DNA from: Opeltia flavorubescens
Taxonomy: Eukaryota; Ascomycota; Lecanoromycetes; Teloschistales; Teloschistaceae
DNA length: 64,000 bases
Direction: 5' to 3'
NCBI GenBank assembly: GCA_000442125.1
Contig: KE546973.1
Span: 930,001 to 994,000 of the forward strand
Shown here: in pieces, positions 31,202 through 42,432 of the stretch
Position numbering within the stretch: position 1 is the first letter of the stretch
Layout: the number at the start of each line of letters is the position of its first letter
Notes under the pieces: generated by a model
What the model was told of the DNA's origin: nothing
Seen by the model: the letters and a program-made list of their open reading frames with translations, nothing else
Database searches by the model: none
Translations under genes and position numbers: made by a program

Positions 31202-33385
31202 TCACTTGCTGCCTTTCCTCCTGGGTTTTCGTACAGGGCTCGCGAAGCTGACACGTCGCTCGTTAGGGGTCGCACGGTCTCGTATCTCCTCCGGTGATCT
31301 GGCGGAAGACGAAGGCTCATGTGAGCGCACACCCTTAGGTCCAGCGCCAAGTCCAAGATGCTTCGCACCCGCACCGCTGCCAGGTCCTTCGAGTTCCTCT
31401 ATGTCGTGATCAACATGACTCTCGAAATCCATCCCGAGAAAGTGTCCCTCAAGGTGCTCCGCAACGTCCGCAGTGCTCGAGCACTCAGAATGCGTATTCT
31501 CGCATTCATCGTCATCCGAGACCAGACTGGGAGCTTGATGAGCTTCGACAATGCTGGGGCTCAGACTTGGTAGGACGGCGCTGTCATGCGTTGGCATTCT
31601 TTGACCTAGAGGTGGTTGGCCATCCGAGGACGGACCAGCACCTGAAACATGCTTAGTGGACTGATGGCTGGCATCTGATGGTAGATTAGCCAGGTTCTTC
31701 GGCCTTCGTGATCTAGCCTTGGGGGGCTTTCCACAGGGCGAGCGCTCGAGCTGAGCTGAGGGCATCGTAGTGCGTATAGGGTGGTGATGATCAGGCCGTG
31801 CGGGGCCACGAGTACTATGGCTAACAGGCTTGTTGAGCGGCTGTGATACTTCATTGATTCCAACTTCCTCGTCTTCAATTTCATCGTCAGAAGGCATAGC
31901 TTCGTCGATACCTATTTTTATTTTGGCAAGCTTGACCTCTTCTTCCAGGTCACCCCCTCGCCCAATCTTGGCAAACAACGCGGATAGATGTGGCGTCTGA
32001 GGGGACGGTTTCAGTATGACAGGAACAGATCCAGGAGTTTCGGGAGGAAATCTGGAATTTGGGTACGTATCGGCTGCCCTTTGGCAGGGTCCAGCGCCCA
32101 GTGGAGGTCGAGTTGGCGTACCAGGAACGTTTCTTATTGCGTCTCTTCTTGCTGGAATCATGGGAGGAGTCGGAGCTGCTGACCTGGCTACGTGGGCTGA
32201 TCGGATGAGCGGATGGACCAGGCCTAAGCCCGAGTTGACCGCCGCACTGGTCTCACCAATAATACCGCCAGCTTGATCGAGCCCGACTTCTTCACCACAA
32301 GCAACGGCAGCTGCATCATGACTTTGAAAATTACGGGAATGGGCGATTCGGCAATGGTTGATGAAGCCTTGAGCGCTGTTGAAATCACTCCTCCGGCAGT
32401 CCAAACATACCAGCTTCACCATCTGGCCATCAGTTGAACGCTTGAGAATCATGGGCCCCTTGTCGTCCTTGGCTTCAGAATGACCGTGAGGAAGTGCTTT
32501 CAATCTAGTACTAGCCGTTCCTCGTTGAGCACGTGATTGGCTTATAAGGCTGCTCTTTCCTGCCGTAGACGCTCTCACCGATCGCTCGGGAAGAAATGTA
32601 GGTTGGGATATCGGGGCAGCTTCAATTACATGATCTCCAAATGTTGAATCAGGTAAGAGCCAGTGTCGATAATGACGGGTGTAAGGGCCAGAAGTGACTC
32701 CCCAACCTGGAGCATTTGGCGCATCGTTCTCTTGAATCTGCCTCGTGCCATCGGCTACTGCTTGCATGTCGTCCCAATTGGATGACATAGCAGGATACGG
32801 TATGACATGACATCTTCGGAGCTGCTCGAGCGCGGTCTGGCATTTGGCAATCTCTTGATCGATAAGGCGCAGCTCCCTATGCTTTAGCAGTATCTCCAGG
32901 CCGAATTGAGCTTCGATGGTGTCTTGTAGCACCGTCGAAGAAGGTTGCACCACTGTGGATGAAGGTCTAGGTGCTTCGGATAACAGCTCTGATGGCGGAA
33001 TGGGATTTGCCACCGCGTCTTGAGCGAGCAAGGCTTGGTTTTCCTGGTGCGCATGCTGCCAATCCATTCTGTCTGTTCGGTCTCCATCAAGCAATGGAGA
33101 TGTGGGCGCGCTCTTATCTCCACCGTCTGACCGAAGGATATCAGGGGCCATAGGAGTCTCATTCAGCTTGATTGGTATATTGACGTGACTTAGATGTTCG
33201 ATTTGCTGCTTCACTGGCCGTGATTGCTGTTCCAGATCGTCACCGCTTCCCCGCTTCCGCTTCATCCTATTCAGCAGCGAACCTTGGCCTGTGGATGATC
33301 TTGGCCACAGCGCTGATGGGGGTACGGCCCTTTCCGGTTGCACTTGAACACTCCGCCCTCCTGTCGCCCAAGGTATCAGAAACAT
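31202..33385 (-). CDS. AHC1: Ahc1-like C2H2 zinc-finger protein
   Basis: Single-exon gene of 727 residues. It carries the zinc-finger segment typical of fungal proteins related to yeast Ahc1, a subunit of the ADA histone acetyltransferase complex: KLVCLDCRRSDFNSAQGFI then NHCRIAHSRNFQSHDAAA (about residues 320-355), giving the Cys-x2-Cys...His-x4-His pattern. Before it lies a helix (LLKHRELRLIDQEIAKCQTA). The rest is disordered with basic clusters, and the end is RVSFASPVRKPRRKGSK. A start at the ATG of MKRKRGSG (33265) is also possible; I kept the longer frame. The ADA role is inferred from the family. Confidence 0.8.
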   Translation of the reverse strand: MFLIPWATGGRSVQVQPERAVPPSALWPRSSTGQGSLLNRMKRKRGSGDDLEQQSRPVKQQIEHLSHVNIPIKLNETPMAPDILRSDGGDKSAPTSPLLDGDRTDRMDWQHAHQENQALLAQDAVANPIPPSELLSEAPRPSSTVVQPSSTVLQDTIEAQFGLEILLKHRELRLIDQEIAKCQTALEQLRRCHVIPYPAMSSNWDDMQAVADGTRQIQENDAPNAPGWGVTSGPYTRHYRHWLLPDSTFGDHVIEAAPISQPTFLPERSVRASTAGKSSLISQSRAQRGTASTRLKALPHGHSEAKDDKGPMILKRSTDGQMVKLVCLDCRRSDFNSAQGFINHCRIAHSRNFQSHDAAAVACGEEVGLDQAGGIIGETSAAVNSGLGLVHPLIRSAHVARSAAPTPPMIPARRDAIRNVPGTPTRPPLGAGPCQRAADTYPNSRFPPETPGSVPVILKPSPQTPHLSALFAKIGRGGDLEEEVKLAKIKIGIDEAMPSDDEIEDEEVGINEVSQPLNKPVSHSTRGPARPDHHHPIRTTMPSAQLERSPCGKPPKARSRRPKNLANLPSDASHQSTKHVSGAGPSSDGQPPLGQRMPTHDSAVLPSLSPSIVEAHQAPSLVSDDDECENTHSECSSTADVAEHLEGHFLGMDFESHVDHDIEELEGPGSGAGAKHLGLGAGPKGVRSHEPSSSARSPEEIRDRATPNERRVSFASPVRKPRRKGSK

Positions 33386-34880
33386 GCCATGCGCCGCGGT
33401 CAGAAACCGCTTTTCAACTTCCTTGAGTTGACGAAAGTTAATTTGTCACGGTCCACAAACAGGCAGAGGTGTGTGTTAAACGTAAGCCGCATACAAACAG
33501 TCACTTGTAGAATGACCTAGAACAGGGCTTGGCTAATACGAAAACTGCTTGGGCTAGTAAATATGAGGTCGTTACGCCTGCGTTGACGGAATTCACAAAA
33601 ATATTACAAAGCGAGAGGAGGTAAGGATGTGGTCCGGCCGTTGCAGATTGTCTGAGTTGGATTGAATACTCCGTACAACCTGTCAGTTGAATGGAAAGAA
33701 CGGCAGCAAGGGTCGGACGCGACACGGACGGTCGCAAAGCAATAGGATAAATCGACAAGCAGTCAGCATTCGAATAGAAGGAACGTCCGAGGCAGGGTGA
33801 CTAATAAATGACAGGTGGACTACACGAAAATGGGCATGCTTGAAGAAAAAGAAGAAGTAAGTGGTCTGAAGTCATGGAAGACAGTGATGTTACAATTGTA
33901 GCCAGTACGGCAGGTTTCAGGAAGGGGAGCGAACGGACCGAAATCCGTTTGCCAACCAGAAGGAGCGAGACGGAGAGATGTGGACGACGCCAGCAGGAGA
34001 AGAGATTGCGCTGGGCTCGAAGGGAAAGCCACCGTCAAGGATGTTGGCGAGCCAGTCGTGTTCGCTTATGCATCCACCCTTCCTTTAGCAGCAAAGAGCT
34101 GACGTGTACTCGATCGGGTAAGATCTTCCGACGACCGATATCATCGCGCATGCGGAGTACAGATGCAGGGAGACTATGAATAGCTCTCTAGGTTGCGACG
34201 CGGAGCTTTTGAAGTTGCTAGTGATACCGCGATTTAGGAAGGAAGAAATCAGTAGAGGAAGTCACGTACTGATAACGTGTAATAGGTAGTAAATCGGCTT
34301 CAAGATCATGCGAGTGATTCCACATTTTGACCAGTAACATGAGCGAATAATTTTATGACATATTCACGGATACCCAATACCTCATTCAATGTCACATCAG
34401 CTATTACGACTGCCATGAATGATAATACTACTTTCCAACGACCTCTAATTTACGCTGGCGTTGGAACTACAAGTGCTGCTTGAGGATCACCGTTGTGTTA
34501 TCATTCGTCATGATCAAAGATCAGATGCAGGCGGGAGCTAAGTCAGGCTGCATGATGTGGCTGAAGACCCCGGACGAGCTTGATAATTTGTTAGTGACAA
34601 AGTGCTAATGGTCTGAGACGGTAACTCGTAAGAAACCATAAACTTCCTTCTGTACTATTCTCTCAACGGGTCGAAACTAGCGTTGGTGATTATGCAGGAT
34701 ATTACCCTTTTCCGATAATTTCCTGATCAGCCCAAAAAACCCAGAAACAAATACAATAGTAATCTTTTAGAATCGATAGCGTTTCTTCAAACAGGGTTAT
34801 TGCAAGACTAACTCATCTGCACCTTCTCGCGACACACATGTCTACGAAGTTTATACCAAAGAGCTCCTCTATCCTAAGCT
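33386..34880. other. Long divergent promoter, Ahc1-like / Alba
   Basis: About 1.5 kb between divergent starts. Small frames (33501-33758, 33874-34179) show no domains or splice partners. Nothing specific recognised. Confidence 0.45.
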
Positions 34881-35808
34881 ATGGCTCGCAAGCAGAGGAA
34901 AAAACCAACATCTAGAGCTGATGGGACGCAAGGCGTTGCAGGTATAATTTCAGAATCCGCAGATGTCCCATTACACCTCTCCGCGAGCCCCCTCGATGTA
35001 GCAGTCTCCACCGGATCTGGCGAACCGGAGTCAAGACCCACGAAGCGACCGAAGTTTGATCACGATTCTCCCCTTCCTACTTCGCTGACCGAAACATCGA
35101 CGGCTCACGACTCTGCGCAAGCAATGCCGGGAATTCCAGCAAATCTTGGACAAATTGCTTCCTCTCTTCCAAGCGAGGTTAAGCACCTCCAGGGTGAATT
35201 CGAAATCTCGACCATATCCGTCATCTCGTCCAGTAAAATCAATCAGAAGGTCAAAGCATTGTTAGACCTTGTCGAGAAATTCACCTTTGCCGACCTCAAT
35301 GCCAGACCCGGAATTGTCGTCGTTGAAGCCAAGGCTGCAGTAGCGAGCAAGATGATCAGCGTCATTGAGATTGCTAAAGCGGACATTACGAAACGCCATG
35401 GGAGGTGGTACGAGTATACGAAGTTACGATCAGAACTACTGCCATTGAAGGTGAAGGTGAAGCAGCAGCAGCACCCCGTTGGCAAGACTCCGATCGATGG
35501 AGAAGATGAGCATGACGCTATTGTTGTCGCCCCTCAGACGTTTACGATGAAGACCGCAAATGACTTGAGAAATGACCAAGACATGGATTTCGAAGAAGAT
35601 GGGGAGGCCTTCGAGACCATGCAGCAACCATTCAGCAGCCCTCCGATGAACGGAAGAGCCAAGGTCAGAGCGATTCCTGTCATGACCGTTTACTTCTCGT
35701 GTGTCCCGGTACCGAGGCTCAAAGACCTCTACGGGTAAGCCATACCAGAAGAGTGAAAACCCCCCGTCATGGCTAATCGTATGCATCAGCGAACAGACAA
35801 ACGCTTGA
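34881..35808 (+). CDS. Alba-domain DNA/RNA-binding protein
   Basis: Protein of 290 residues in two exons, 34881-35734 and 35790-35808; the second adds only the end LYGEQTNA and the stop. Residues about 108-185 match an Alba-like fold found in fungi: FEISTISVISSSKINQKVKAL, a Pro-Gly strand (ARPGIVVVEAKAAVASKMI) and a basic turn (DITKRHGRWYEYTKL). The N-terminus is disordered with a basic patch (RPTKRPKF). The C-terminal VRAIPVMTVYFSCVPVPRLK is conserved in the fungal group. Alba proteins bind RNA or chromatin; the fungal role is little known. Confidence 0.83.
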
Positions 35809-36096
35809 TTTATCTGAAGGAAAATCCACGGGGAGTAGTGTATGGAAGAGATCGCTGGTGCTGGGACGGTTGATCCTGGCTAGAGGTCTGATATTCCTTA
35901 TTTTGCTATTTCGTGGTTTGAATTTGCTGCTTTATACCCACATAGCGAGTGTGCTATCTTGATCATACATTAAACCGTAATCGTTTTTGGCCACTCTTTT
36001 CTCTCCAGTCTTCACTGCAGCCCAAGATTTCAGCCCGCATGGGAGCTATCTCTTGAATCTTCCCAATAGTCGCCATAAGGCCGCTCCCCCCGTCGG

Positions 36097-36524
36097 TCAA
36101 TGCCCGTTATCTCTGAACCTCAAAATCAAATTAACCACTACAGCAGCTGCTAATGCTACAGCCAACACCGTAGGGCCCCATCTGTCATCAAATCCACCTT
36201 GTCCCCTTAACCGTATACTCTTCGCTCGCCAGTGGTACGTGAAAAGCGCATAGGCCATTGCGGCCATTGCTACAACGGTAAAAAGAACAGCTGATGTTCG
36301 GCCAACATTATCACCAAAGTTTAGTAGGCCCACTGCAAGACCGCCGAGGAGGACTGTGAAGTTAAGCCATGATAGAAAGGTGCGTTCGTTGGCGAAGAAG
36401 ACTTTGGGTTCGACGCGAGTGGGGAGGGCGATGCGCTTGCCTGGAGGGCTAGATAAGCTTCTGCATAGATGTGGGAAGGGGTGAAGATACCCGGGGCGGT
36501 CTGGAGTAACGGTTGGCTAGACAT
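36097..36524 (-). CDS. VTC1: Vacuolar transporter chaperone subunit Vtc1
   Basis: Protein of 125 residues, the small membrane subunit of the VTC complex that makes polyphosphate and moves it into the vacuole. Exons 36524-36491 (34 bases) and 36440-36097. The join gives [20 protein letters not shown], then [20 protein letters not shown], the first of three transmembrane helices; the others lie near residues 70-86 and 103-120. The Arg and Glu residues conserved in Vtc1 helices are present. The length matches the yeast protein (129). It shares a 266-base divergent promoter with the dynein light chain gene. Confidence 0.95.
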
Positions 36525-36790
36525 AATAACAATATCTTCGAGATCTTGTGGTGCGTGGTGATAGCAATTGCTATAAGTCCAACGAAATCAATGGCATATC
36601 AAGGTTCTGTGAGTATTTAATACAAATTAGCTGGAGGTCCCGCACGAACATGATCGTCCACAGGGATTGGGGGAAGGCTAGCGCCATTCTCGACCGGTTG
36701 CTCTCCTCGCTCTCCTGTTGGATTGAACCCACCCCTCCAATTGCGAACAGTCGATTTCGATAATTGCTTCCTCCCGAGAGTTACTTCGCC

Positions 36791-37354
36791 ATGGCCGCGT
36801 CAGGGGATGAGCCGAGCGACACAATACCTCCAGCTAGCAAACAGCCAATCCCAACCCCAAGACTGGAGGAGATCGCAATAAACGTAGGTAACTATTCAGA
36901 CTGCATTGGGGATCACTTAATTGATGTTGATCCAGGCATGCGATTCGGCTCTCCAATCCGTCGTCGAGTACGAGCATCCTAAGACTGAATCTTGGAACAG
37001 CAATATCATTGTGAGTTGTGCTTGCAGCTTCGTACTGCATCGGAACCACGGCTAATAATACAGAATGATACACTGAAAGCTCTCATATCGGATTCTTCTA
37101 CGCCGGTACAACCTCCTCTCTATAAGTTTGCCGTGACTTCTACGATCATTCAGCATATAAAGCCACCTCCATCACAGACTGGTACCAATGGCACAAGTCA
37201 AGGGGCAGGTTCGATAGGTAGGAGAGGAATGCATTCGGCATCCGGCGCGTATTGGAACAACGAGAAGGACGGCATGTGGCATTGGAAGTACACGAAAGGC
37301 GAAGAGAAGGGGTTCGACGTTGTACTCAGCATAATCTGGATATCAATCGCTTAG
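36791..37354 (+). CDS. Dynein light chain, Tctex-1 family
   Basis: Protein of 152 residues, a light chain that bridges dynein intermediate chains and cargo. Exons 36791-36883, 36936-37010, 37064-37354. Spliced sequence gives LEEIAINACDSALQSVVEYEHPKTESWNS then IINDTLKALISDS, YKFAVTSTIIQH, and GMHSASGAYWNNEKDGMWHW, ending DVVLSIIWISIA, the usual Tctex-1 (DYNLT) order. An upstream in-frame ATG at 36764 would add nine residues; the family favours the shorter start. A low-complexity loop (PPSQTGTNGTSQGAG) sits in the same place as in other fungi. Confidence 0.92.
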
Positions 37355-37475
37355 GTCTTCGTGATCCCGGGAACCCATTTTTGTATCTCGATTGCTCGGA
37401 TGACAACATCAGGACCGAGAAGAAGCTTGTGTAGTTCATAACCCCCAAGTTAGACAGGAGAACTTTGCTGATCGA

Positions 37476-38441
37476 CTAGTAACTGAATCTGAATCCTCCA
37501 TTGGCGCATACAACACTCCCCGTACACCAGGCCGCGTCCTCTGAACATAGCATGGCCACAACGCCCGCAATCTCATGGTCATACCCTGGTCTACCTCCAG
37601 CCTTCTCGGCATCCTTCACAAAGTTCTCTGGGTCGATACCTTCTCTTTCTCTCATGAGCGGCGCGTTTTGAATATGTGGTTTCATTTGTTTTTGAAAGTC
37701 TTCGCTTGTTGAATCATACATGTCTGTTGCAACTGGGCCTGGATTTACGGCGTTCACGGTTGCTTTTTCGGCTAGCTCTCGAGCCCAAGTCCGAGTCATG
37801 TGTTCTAGGATGAGGTGCCTATCAGTACCTACTACCTAGGAATATGCCGCAATTTTTCTCTAACCTAAGGCAGCTTTAGTTCCTCCATAAACCGTCTGGC
37901 CAACGAAGCCTAAGCTAGACGAGACGGAGGAGAGATTAACGATGCGGCCCGATCGGTCGTTGGGCAGGTATGGAAGCGCGGCTTGTAAAAGGAGTATTGG
38001 TCCTAGGACGTTTACGCTGTACTGCTTGTGGAAAGATTCTGCGGTGATGTCTTGCAGCAATTGGCCTTCGGCAACCCCGGCATTATTGATTATGACATCA
38101 ATGATCAGCTTGCCTGTCTTGGGATAAGAGAAATTATTCTTCACGGTTGCGATGAGGTGAGCAGGACCATTTGGGTCGCCAAGGTCTGCTTGGACTGGCA
38201 AAGCTCGGACGTGATGTTGGGACTGGATGGAGGAGCTCAGCGAGCTGGTTCTTTCGGCCGAAGAATCGGAGGTGTAATTCAGGACAAGATGAGCGCCCTT
38301 GGAAGCAAGATTATTTGCAATGGCTGCGCCTATTCCCCTGGAGCCACCAGTGACAATCGCAAGCTTGCCCTCGAGGGAACGACTTTGCGTTCTGCCAGCC
38401 AGGTTGGTAGAAGATGCTCTTTGATATCCAGGTCTCGACAT
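37476..38441 (-). CDS. Short-chain dehydrogenase/reductase (classical SDR)
   Basis: Protein of 301 residues, an NAD(P)-dependent oxidoreductase of the 3-oxoacyl-ACP reductase-like group. Exons 38441-37865 and 37804-37476; the join gives TKAALEHMTRTWARELA. Motifs in order: the nucleotide loop TGGSRGIG (31-38), NNAG (119-122), a catalytic Ser in VNLSSVSSS, YGGTK with Tyr185 and Lys189, then VNAVNPGPVATDMY. The C-terminal TGSVVCANGGF is the usual family ending. A 20-residue N-terminal extension (MSRPGYQRASS) precedes the fold. The substrate cannot be told; neighbours give no pathway. Confidence 0.88.
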
Positions 38442-39368
38442 TATGGACTACACTGTTCTTGTGATCTGGTTTGTTGCAGAATAAAACCTCTAGAAAAGAC
38501 TTGATGGCTCCAGTCAATTTGTGGGGAAGTGTCACTAAGATGACGCACGGCCGGAGGTCCGATAGGCATACCCTCCTCCCAGAAACGATCACACAGCGAA
38601 AACGATATAACGATTCCACTATTACCAAAAAGTCTTGATCTGACCGCATCTAACCAATGATTTAATACTGTCTTTTTGCATATCCTGAGACATTTCGTTG
38701 TGGAGTCCCCTGAGGTTAAAGCTAATACAGTCTGCCAAGCCAACGTTTGCCCTTGCTGGACAAGCCTTTCGTCACCAACACTCAGACCGCATGGAGATTT
38801 TACCCCATAATCTGAAGTGAATATTTACAGTAAATTACTCTTTAGATCATATGCTTTTGGACTGGTGGCACTGGTCGATCATTTTAGGCATTTCACTTTG
38901 CGTGAAGTGCCGTCAGTGAGCCCCTTCCTTGTGTGACTGGCTCTTAAATCTTCCCTTGAAAAGTAATTGACACAGGTATTGAAGACAGGGATATCTTCAG
39001 AAGTCTGTAAAGAGAATGCAATTGATAGAGAGAACAAGTCAACCGTTCCTGATTCTGGTAGTCTTTAAGGGTACCTATCACATAGCCATGGACAGCCAGC
39101 AGCTTTGACAACTTTTATTGATATCAGTCTATCATCATTATTCTCTTTCTAACAAGACTTGACAGACTGCATTGACGTCAAATGATCATTTCCTTCATGA
39201 GTTTCCATTGAAATGTCCTGCCAACCTGCTACCTGACCGTGGATCCCGACGCCGACACCTGATCGCTCGGATGATGGTATCATGCAGAATGAAACGATTC
39301 GCCCCGCTCCCCTTCGTCTATCATGATCCATGCAAGCCCGGACGCCTTGTCCTTTCCAGATGCTATAA
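38442..39368. other. Intergenic region, SDR promoter
   Basis: About 930 bases between the SDR start and the DRE2 stop, both minus. It contains a TGACGTCA site at 39173-39180. Nothing else recognised; open frames lack domains. Confidence 0.45.
39173..39180. promoter_or_regulatory. CRE-type site TGACGTCA
   Basis: Perfect bZIP octamer about 730 bases upstream of the SDR start and about 190 bases past the DRE2 stop. Function is unknown. Confidence 0.3.
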
Positions 39369-40425
39369 CTACAACTGAACTTCGTTCGCAATCTTGACTT
39401 CTTCCCCTGGCTTAAATGCCGGCTGCCCAATATATGGGCATCCATCACAACGGAACGCGTCCCCCAGAGCACAGTTCCCACAGCTGCCCACTTTGCCCTG
39501 AACAGTAAAATCGACTTCTGATAATTCTTCTGCCTTGAGTTTCGCGAGTTGCTGATCGGCCGTGTTACGCTTTGCCTTTTCCTCTGCTTCGAGACGTTGA
39601 GCAAGACCGCAGGTGCAGTCTTTACAGGCGCGGCGTCGTTTGCCGGTTTTGGGGCGGCATTCGACGGCTGATTGTGAATGTAAGTCGGTATCCAGTGATT
39701 TCGTTTTAGGAAAACTTACGCTGGACGACTGTGGACTTCATGTCGTCCTCAGAAAGCAAAGCATCCTCGTCGATGAGTTCATCGTCGTCTTCCATATCCA
39801 AATCATCTCCAGGTAGTATAAATCCGACTCCAGCAGGAGTCAGATCCCCAGCGGGACCGTTCTTTCGCTTCCCAGCCAAATTGAGCGAAACGACCCCCGT
39901 GCCTATGGCGCTTGTGGATGCCGCCTGACCTTCTTCATTCTTCTTTCCCAGGCGGAGTGGGACGGAGTGAGCTGTATTGTAGTTTGGCTTGATGGCTCCA
40001 TTCTCGTCGATTACAAGCCCGGCAAATATGGCCTCTCGGCGCTCCGGTGAGTCGGTCCTTGCGAAATTGCCATCCTGACTGGTAAGTTCACCTCCAGGTT
40101 TCAAAGATTTGACGATGGTAGCAAGCATAGGAGCGGTGAGGAGTCTTTGCGATTCGGTTCTGGTACCGTCGGCATCAAGGAGAATTAGGACGATGTCGTA
40201 CGTTTCAACGGGAAGGGTGACGAGGGAGAGTGCAAGGCGGTCGAGCATCTGGATATCAGTTGCGTCACGATCATGGGCGGCAACGACGTTGTTCAGTCTT
40301 TCCGGATGGCTTGACAGGGAAGATGGTGAGAGAAGTAGAGTTCGTGGTACCCGTCCATTACTGATAGCGGTGGGAGACATCGAAGTAAAGTCAGGGTTAT
40401 TATCTAGGACCACTGAAGGAGACAT
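39369..40425 (-). CDS. DRE2: Fe-S cluster assembly protein Dre2 (anamorsin)
   Basis: Protein of 334 residues. Dre2 receives electrons from Tah18 for cytosolic Fe-S cluster assembly. Exons 40425-39720 and 39667-39369. The N-terminal half is a methyltransferase-like fold ([35 protein letters not shown]). The CIAPIN1 domain holds both cluster-binding Cys groups: [20 protein letters not shown], and the twin CX2C motif in [20 protein letters not shown]. The intron falls just before the first Cys group. An upstream in-frame ATG at 40578 would add 51 unlike residues, so MSPSVV is preferred. The divergent neighbour is STF2. Confidence 0.95.
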
Positions 40426-41263
40426 GAATTCGATATTTTGTTTGTAGGTCGTAGAGGAGAGACTCTGATAGGATGTTGGAAAGACTGAGTGGTCAAGAAT
40501 TGGGATTGAGGAAGGATATAGAGAGTTCTCGTCCAACAATCGTCTTCTGCTGTAGGAACATGTGAACAGGATTGGCAAGATTGGTAATTGTTCAAATAAT
40601 TTGACAGTGGGGCGTCATACTGTATATAGTAAGGTGGCACCGGGTAAGGATTAGATAAAGGTGAAATGCGGGGCTGCAAAACTGACAGATTCCCTCTCAC
40701 AGAGAGGAGGGCCTACAATTCTGCTTTAGAATAACACAACTCATATTCATGATATATGAGTGGTCCACTCGATGTCTTCAACCTCTAACACTTTTTGATT
40801 GCTGTGGACCCTGACTAATCAATTCCAAACTAGTACGGAAGTACAGAACCTTAATTAAAAACAAGCCACGTGAGTGGTCTCAAAGAGGTTAAATAATGTG
40901 GGGTGACAAGCTGGGGACTCTCCACTTGTACTTCTACAAACCATCATCCGAAGACGCGGCCGACTCTGGTGAGTCTGGTATAATCGGTCAGTGCATCAAT
41001 TGGGCTGTCAAATAAAATAAGCCCTAAGTGCCGGTTGACCACGTGAGGTATTAGATAATGAATTAATGTTGAAGCTTCGGAAGCTGAATAATTGTGAAGC
41101 CGTGAATATCCATTGTCCAATCACACGTCATCCTCCCTCCTCCCCTTGTTTGAGTAGGTCCCCTACTGTGATACCTCTTGGTCTTTCGTAAACCCTCGAT
41201 CTTTCCGCACTATCATCCTCAAACAATCCTCTCTAGACTTGTATTAACCCAGACCTTACGAAG
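40426..41263. promoter_or_regulatory. Divergent promoter, DRE2 / STF2, with two CCACGTGAG boxes
   Basis: About 840 bases between divergent genes. CCACGTGAG occurs twice in the same orientation, at 40866-40874 and 41039-41047, each containing a CACGTG E-box. A CCAAT box lies at 41118-41122, about 145 bases before the STF2 first coding base. Binding by a Cbf1-like or CCAAT-complex factor is inference. Confidence 0.45.
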
Positions 41264-41882
41264 AGTAAGTTCCTTGTCACTGAAGCCTACAGTTTGTTGC
41301 TGTCGTGTGCCGCCGGTATCAAGAGCTTACCCAACCAAGATCTCGATCTCGCTGAGAGCGGAGCGCGATGAAGCCTACAGACGCTAACTGGCTTGGTAGT
41401 GACTCGCTCGCACAAGCAAAACGACCGTGATCATGTCGCTCTTGCCGACGGCACTTCCATCCCTGAGGATCATCTTCCTCGTTACTTCGCAAAGTCCGGT
41501 CATGTTGATGCTGACCCTAAGAAAGTGAAGAAGGAAGGAGGAGGGAAGGGTAATTGGTCAGTTGTATTTCCACACTCATGGCATCTCACCCTTGCTCACA
41601 CGATGTGGCCAAAGGGGAACGCCAGGAGAGGAGGGCCAGGACTATGGCTATAAGTTCACCAATGCCCGTCGTCGCTCGAATAGCAGCTCCCACGGCCACG
41701 ACATCTCCAATTTCAAGACTAAGTTCGAGGCCGTCGAATCCGAGCCCATGTTTGAAGAACACTATCATGGAGCTCAGGCGGAGGATATGGAAGAGGAGCA
41801 TATGGGATTGGAAAAGGCTGAGAGCGCCGATAGCACCAGCATGGCCAGCGTGGAAGAGGAGGAGCATGCAACGAAGGCTTGA
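41264..41882 (+). CDS. STF2: ATPase-stabilizing factor-like protein Stf2
   Basis: Small hydrophilic protein of 141 residues related to yeast Stf2/Tfs-type proteins, linked to F1Fo-ATPase stabilisation and desiccation tolerance. Proposed exons: a single coding base A at 41264, then 41400-41556 and 41615-41882. The family starts MTRSHKQN, but the genome has only TG ACT CGC after an acceptor at GGTAG. The A comes from AAGA|GTAAGT upstream, so the start codon is split by a 135-base intron. The second join gives GKGNWGTPGEEGQDYGYKF. The tail is acidic. The body is well supported (HLPRYFAKSGHVDADPKKVKK); the first exon is inferred. Confidence 0.8.
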
Positions 41883-42432
41883 TTGCCCGCCAATCTAATG
41901 ACGCTTAATGGTTGATGTAACACCTGGTGTTATTTTGGTCGGCCAAGCCCTGTATTTGTGCTCTTTTTTTCGAATGCCATATCGGCGACTGAGGCAATGG
42001 GATGTGTTGTGACACTAGGACATGATAGGGCCAAAGCTATTTGAGAATTAAAGATATTCTGCGCTTGTAATCACGGAAATGCATCCATAGATGAGAATAA
42101 TGCTTAATGACCGTGACACCTCTTCTCGTTGCTGGATTCATGCAAGTCTTACAATTCCACCCAAAAAAGCCCTTCTGAAATGGTCAAAAAAATGGTGTTG
42201 CAAACAATGTGTTGCTGCTGGCAAGTACGGTTTTTTTTGCAAAGGATTTTGAATATCGAGAGAGTGAAAATCGTGGCTGCGGAATCCACTGACGTGCGGA
42301 AACATCCCGTGGGATCGCGAATTGGGACCCTGTCAACAGATCTACACATCTTGACCTACAAACCTCAGAACCTCTTCATCTTCTTATATTGCATGTTTCA
42401 TGGCGTGAACATATGATGAGTTGTCAATCACA
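41883..42432. other. Intergenic region, STF2 to NUP133
   Basis: About 550 bases between two plus-strand genes. Several ATGs lie just upstream of the NUP133 start, including 42413. Nothing else recognised. Confidence 0.4.
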
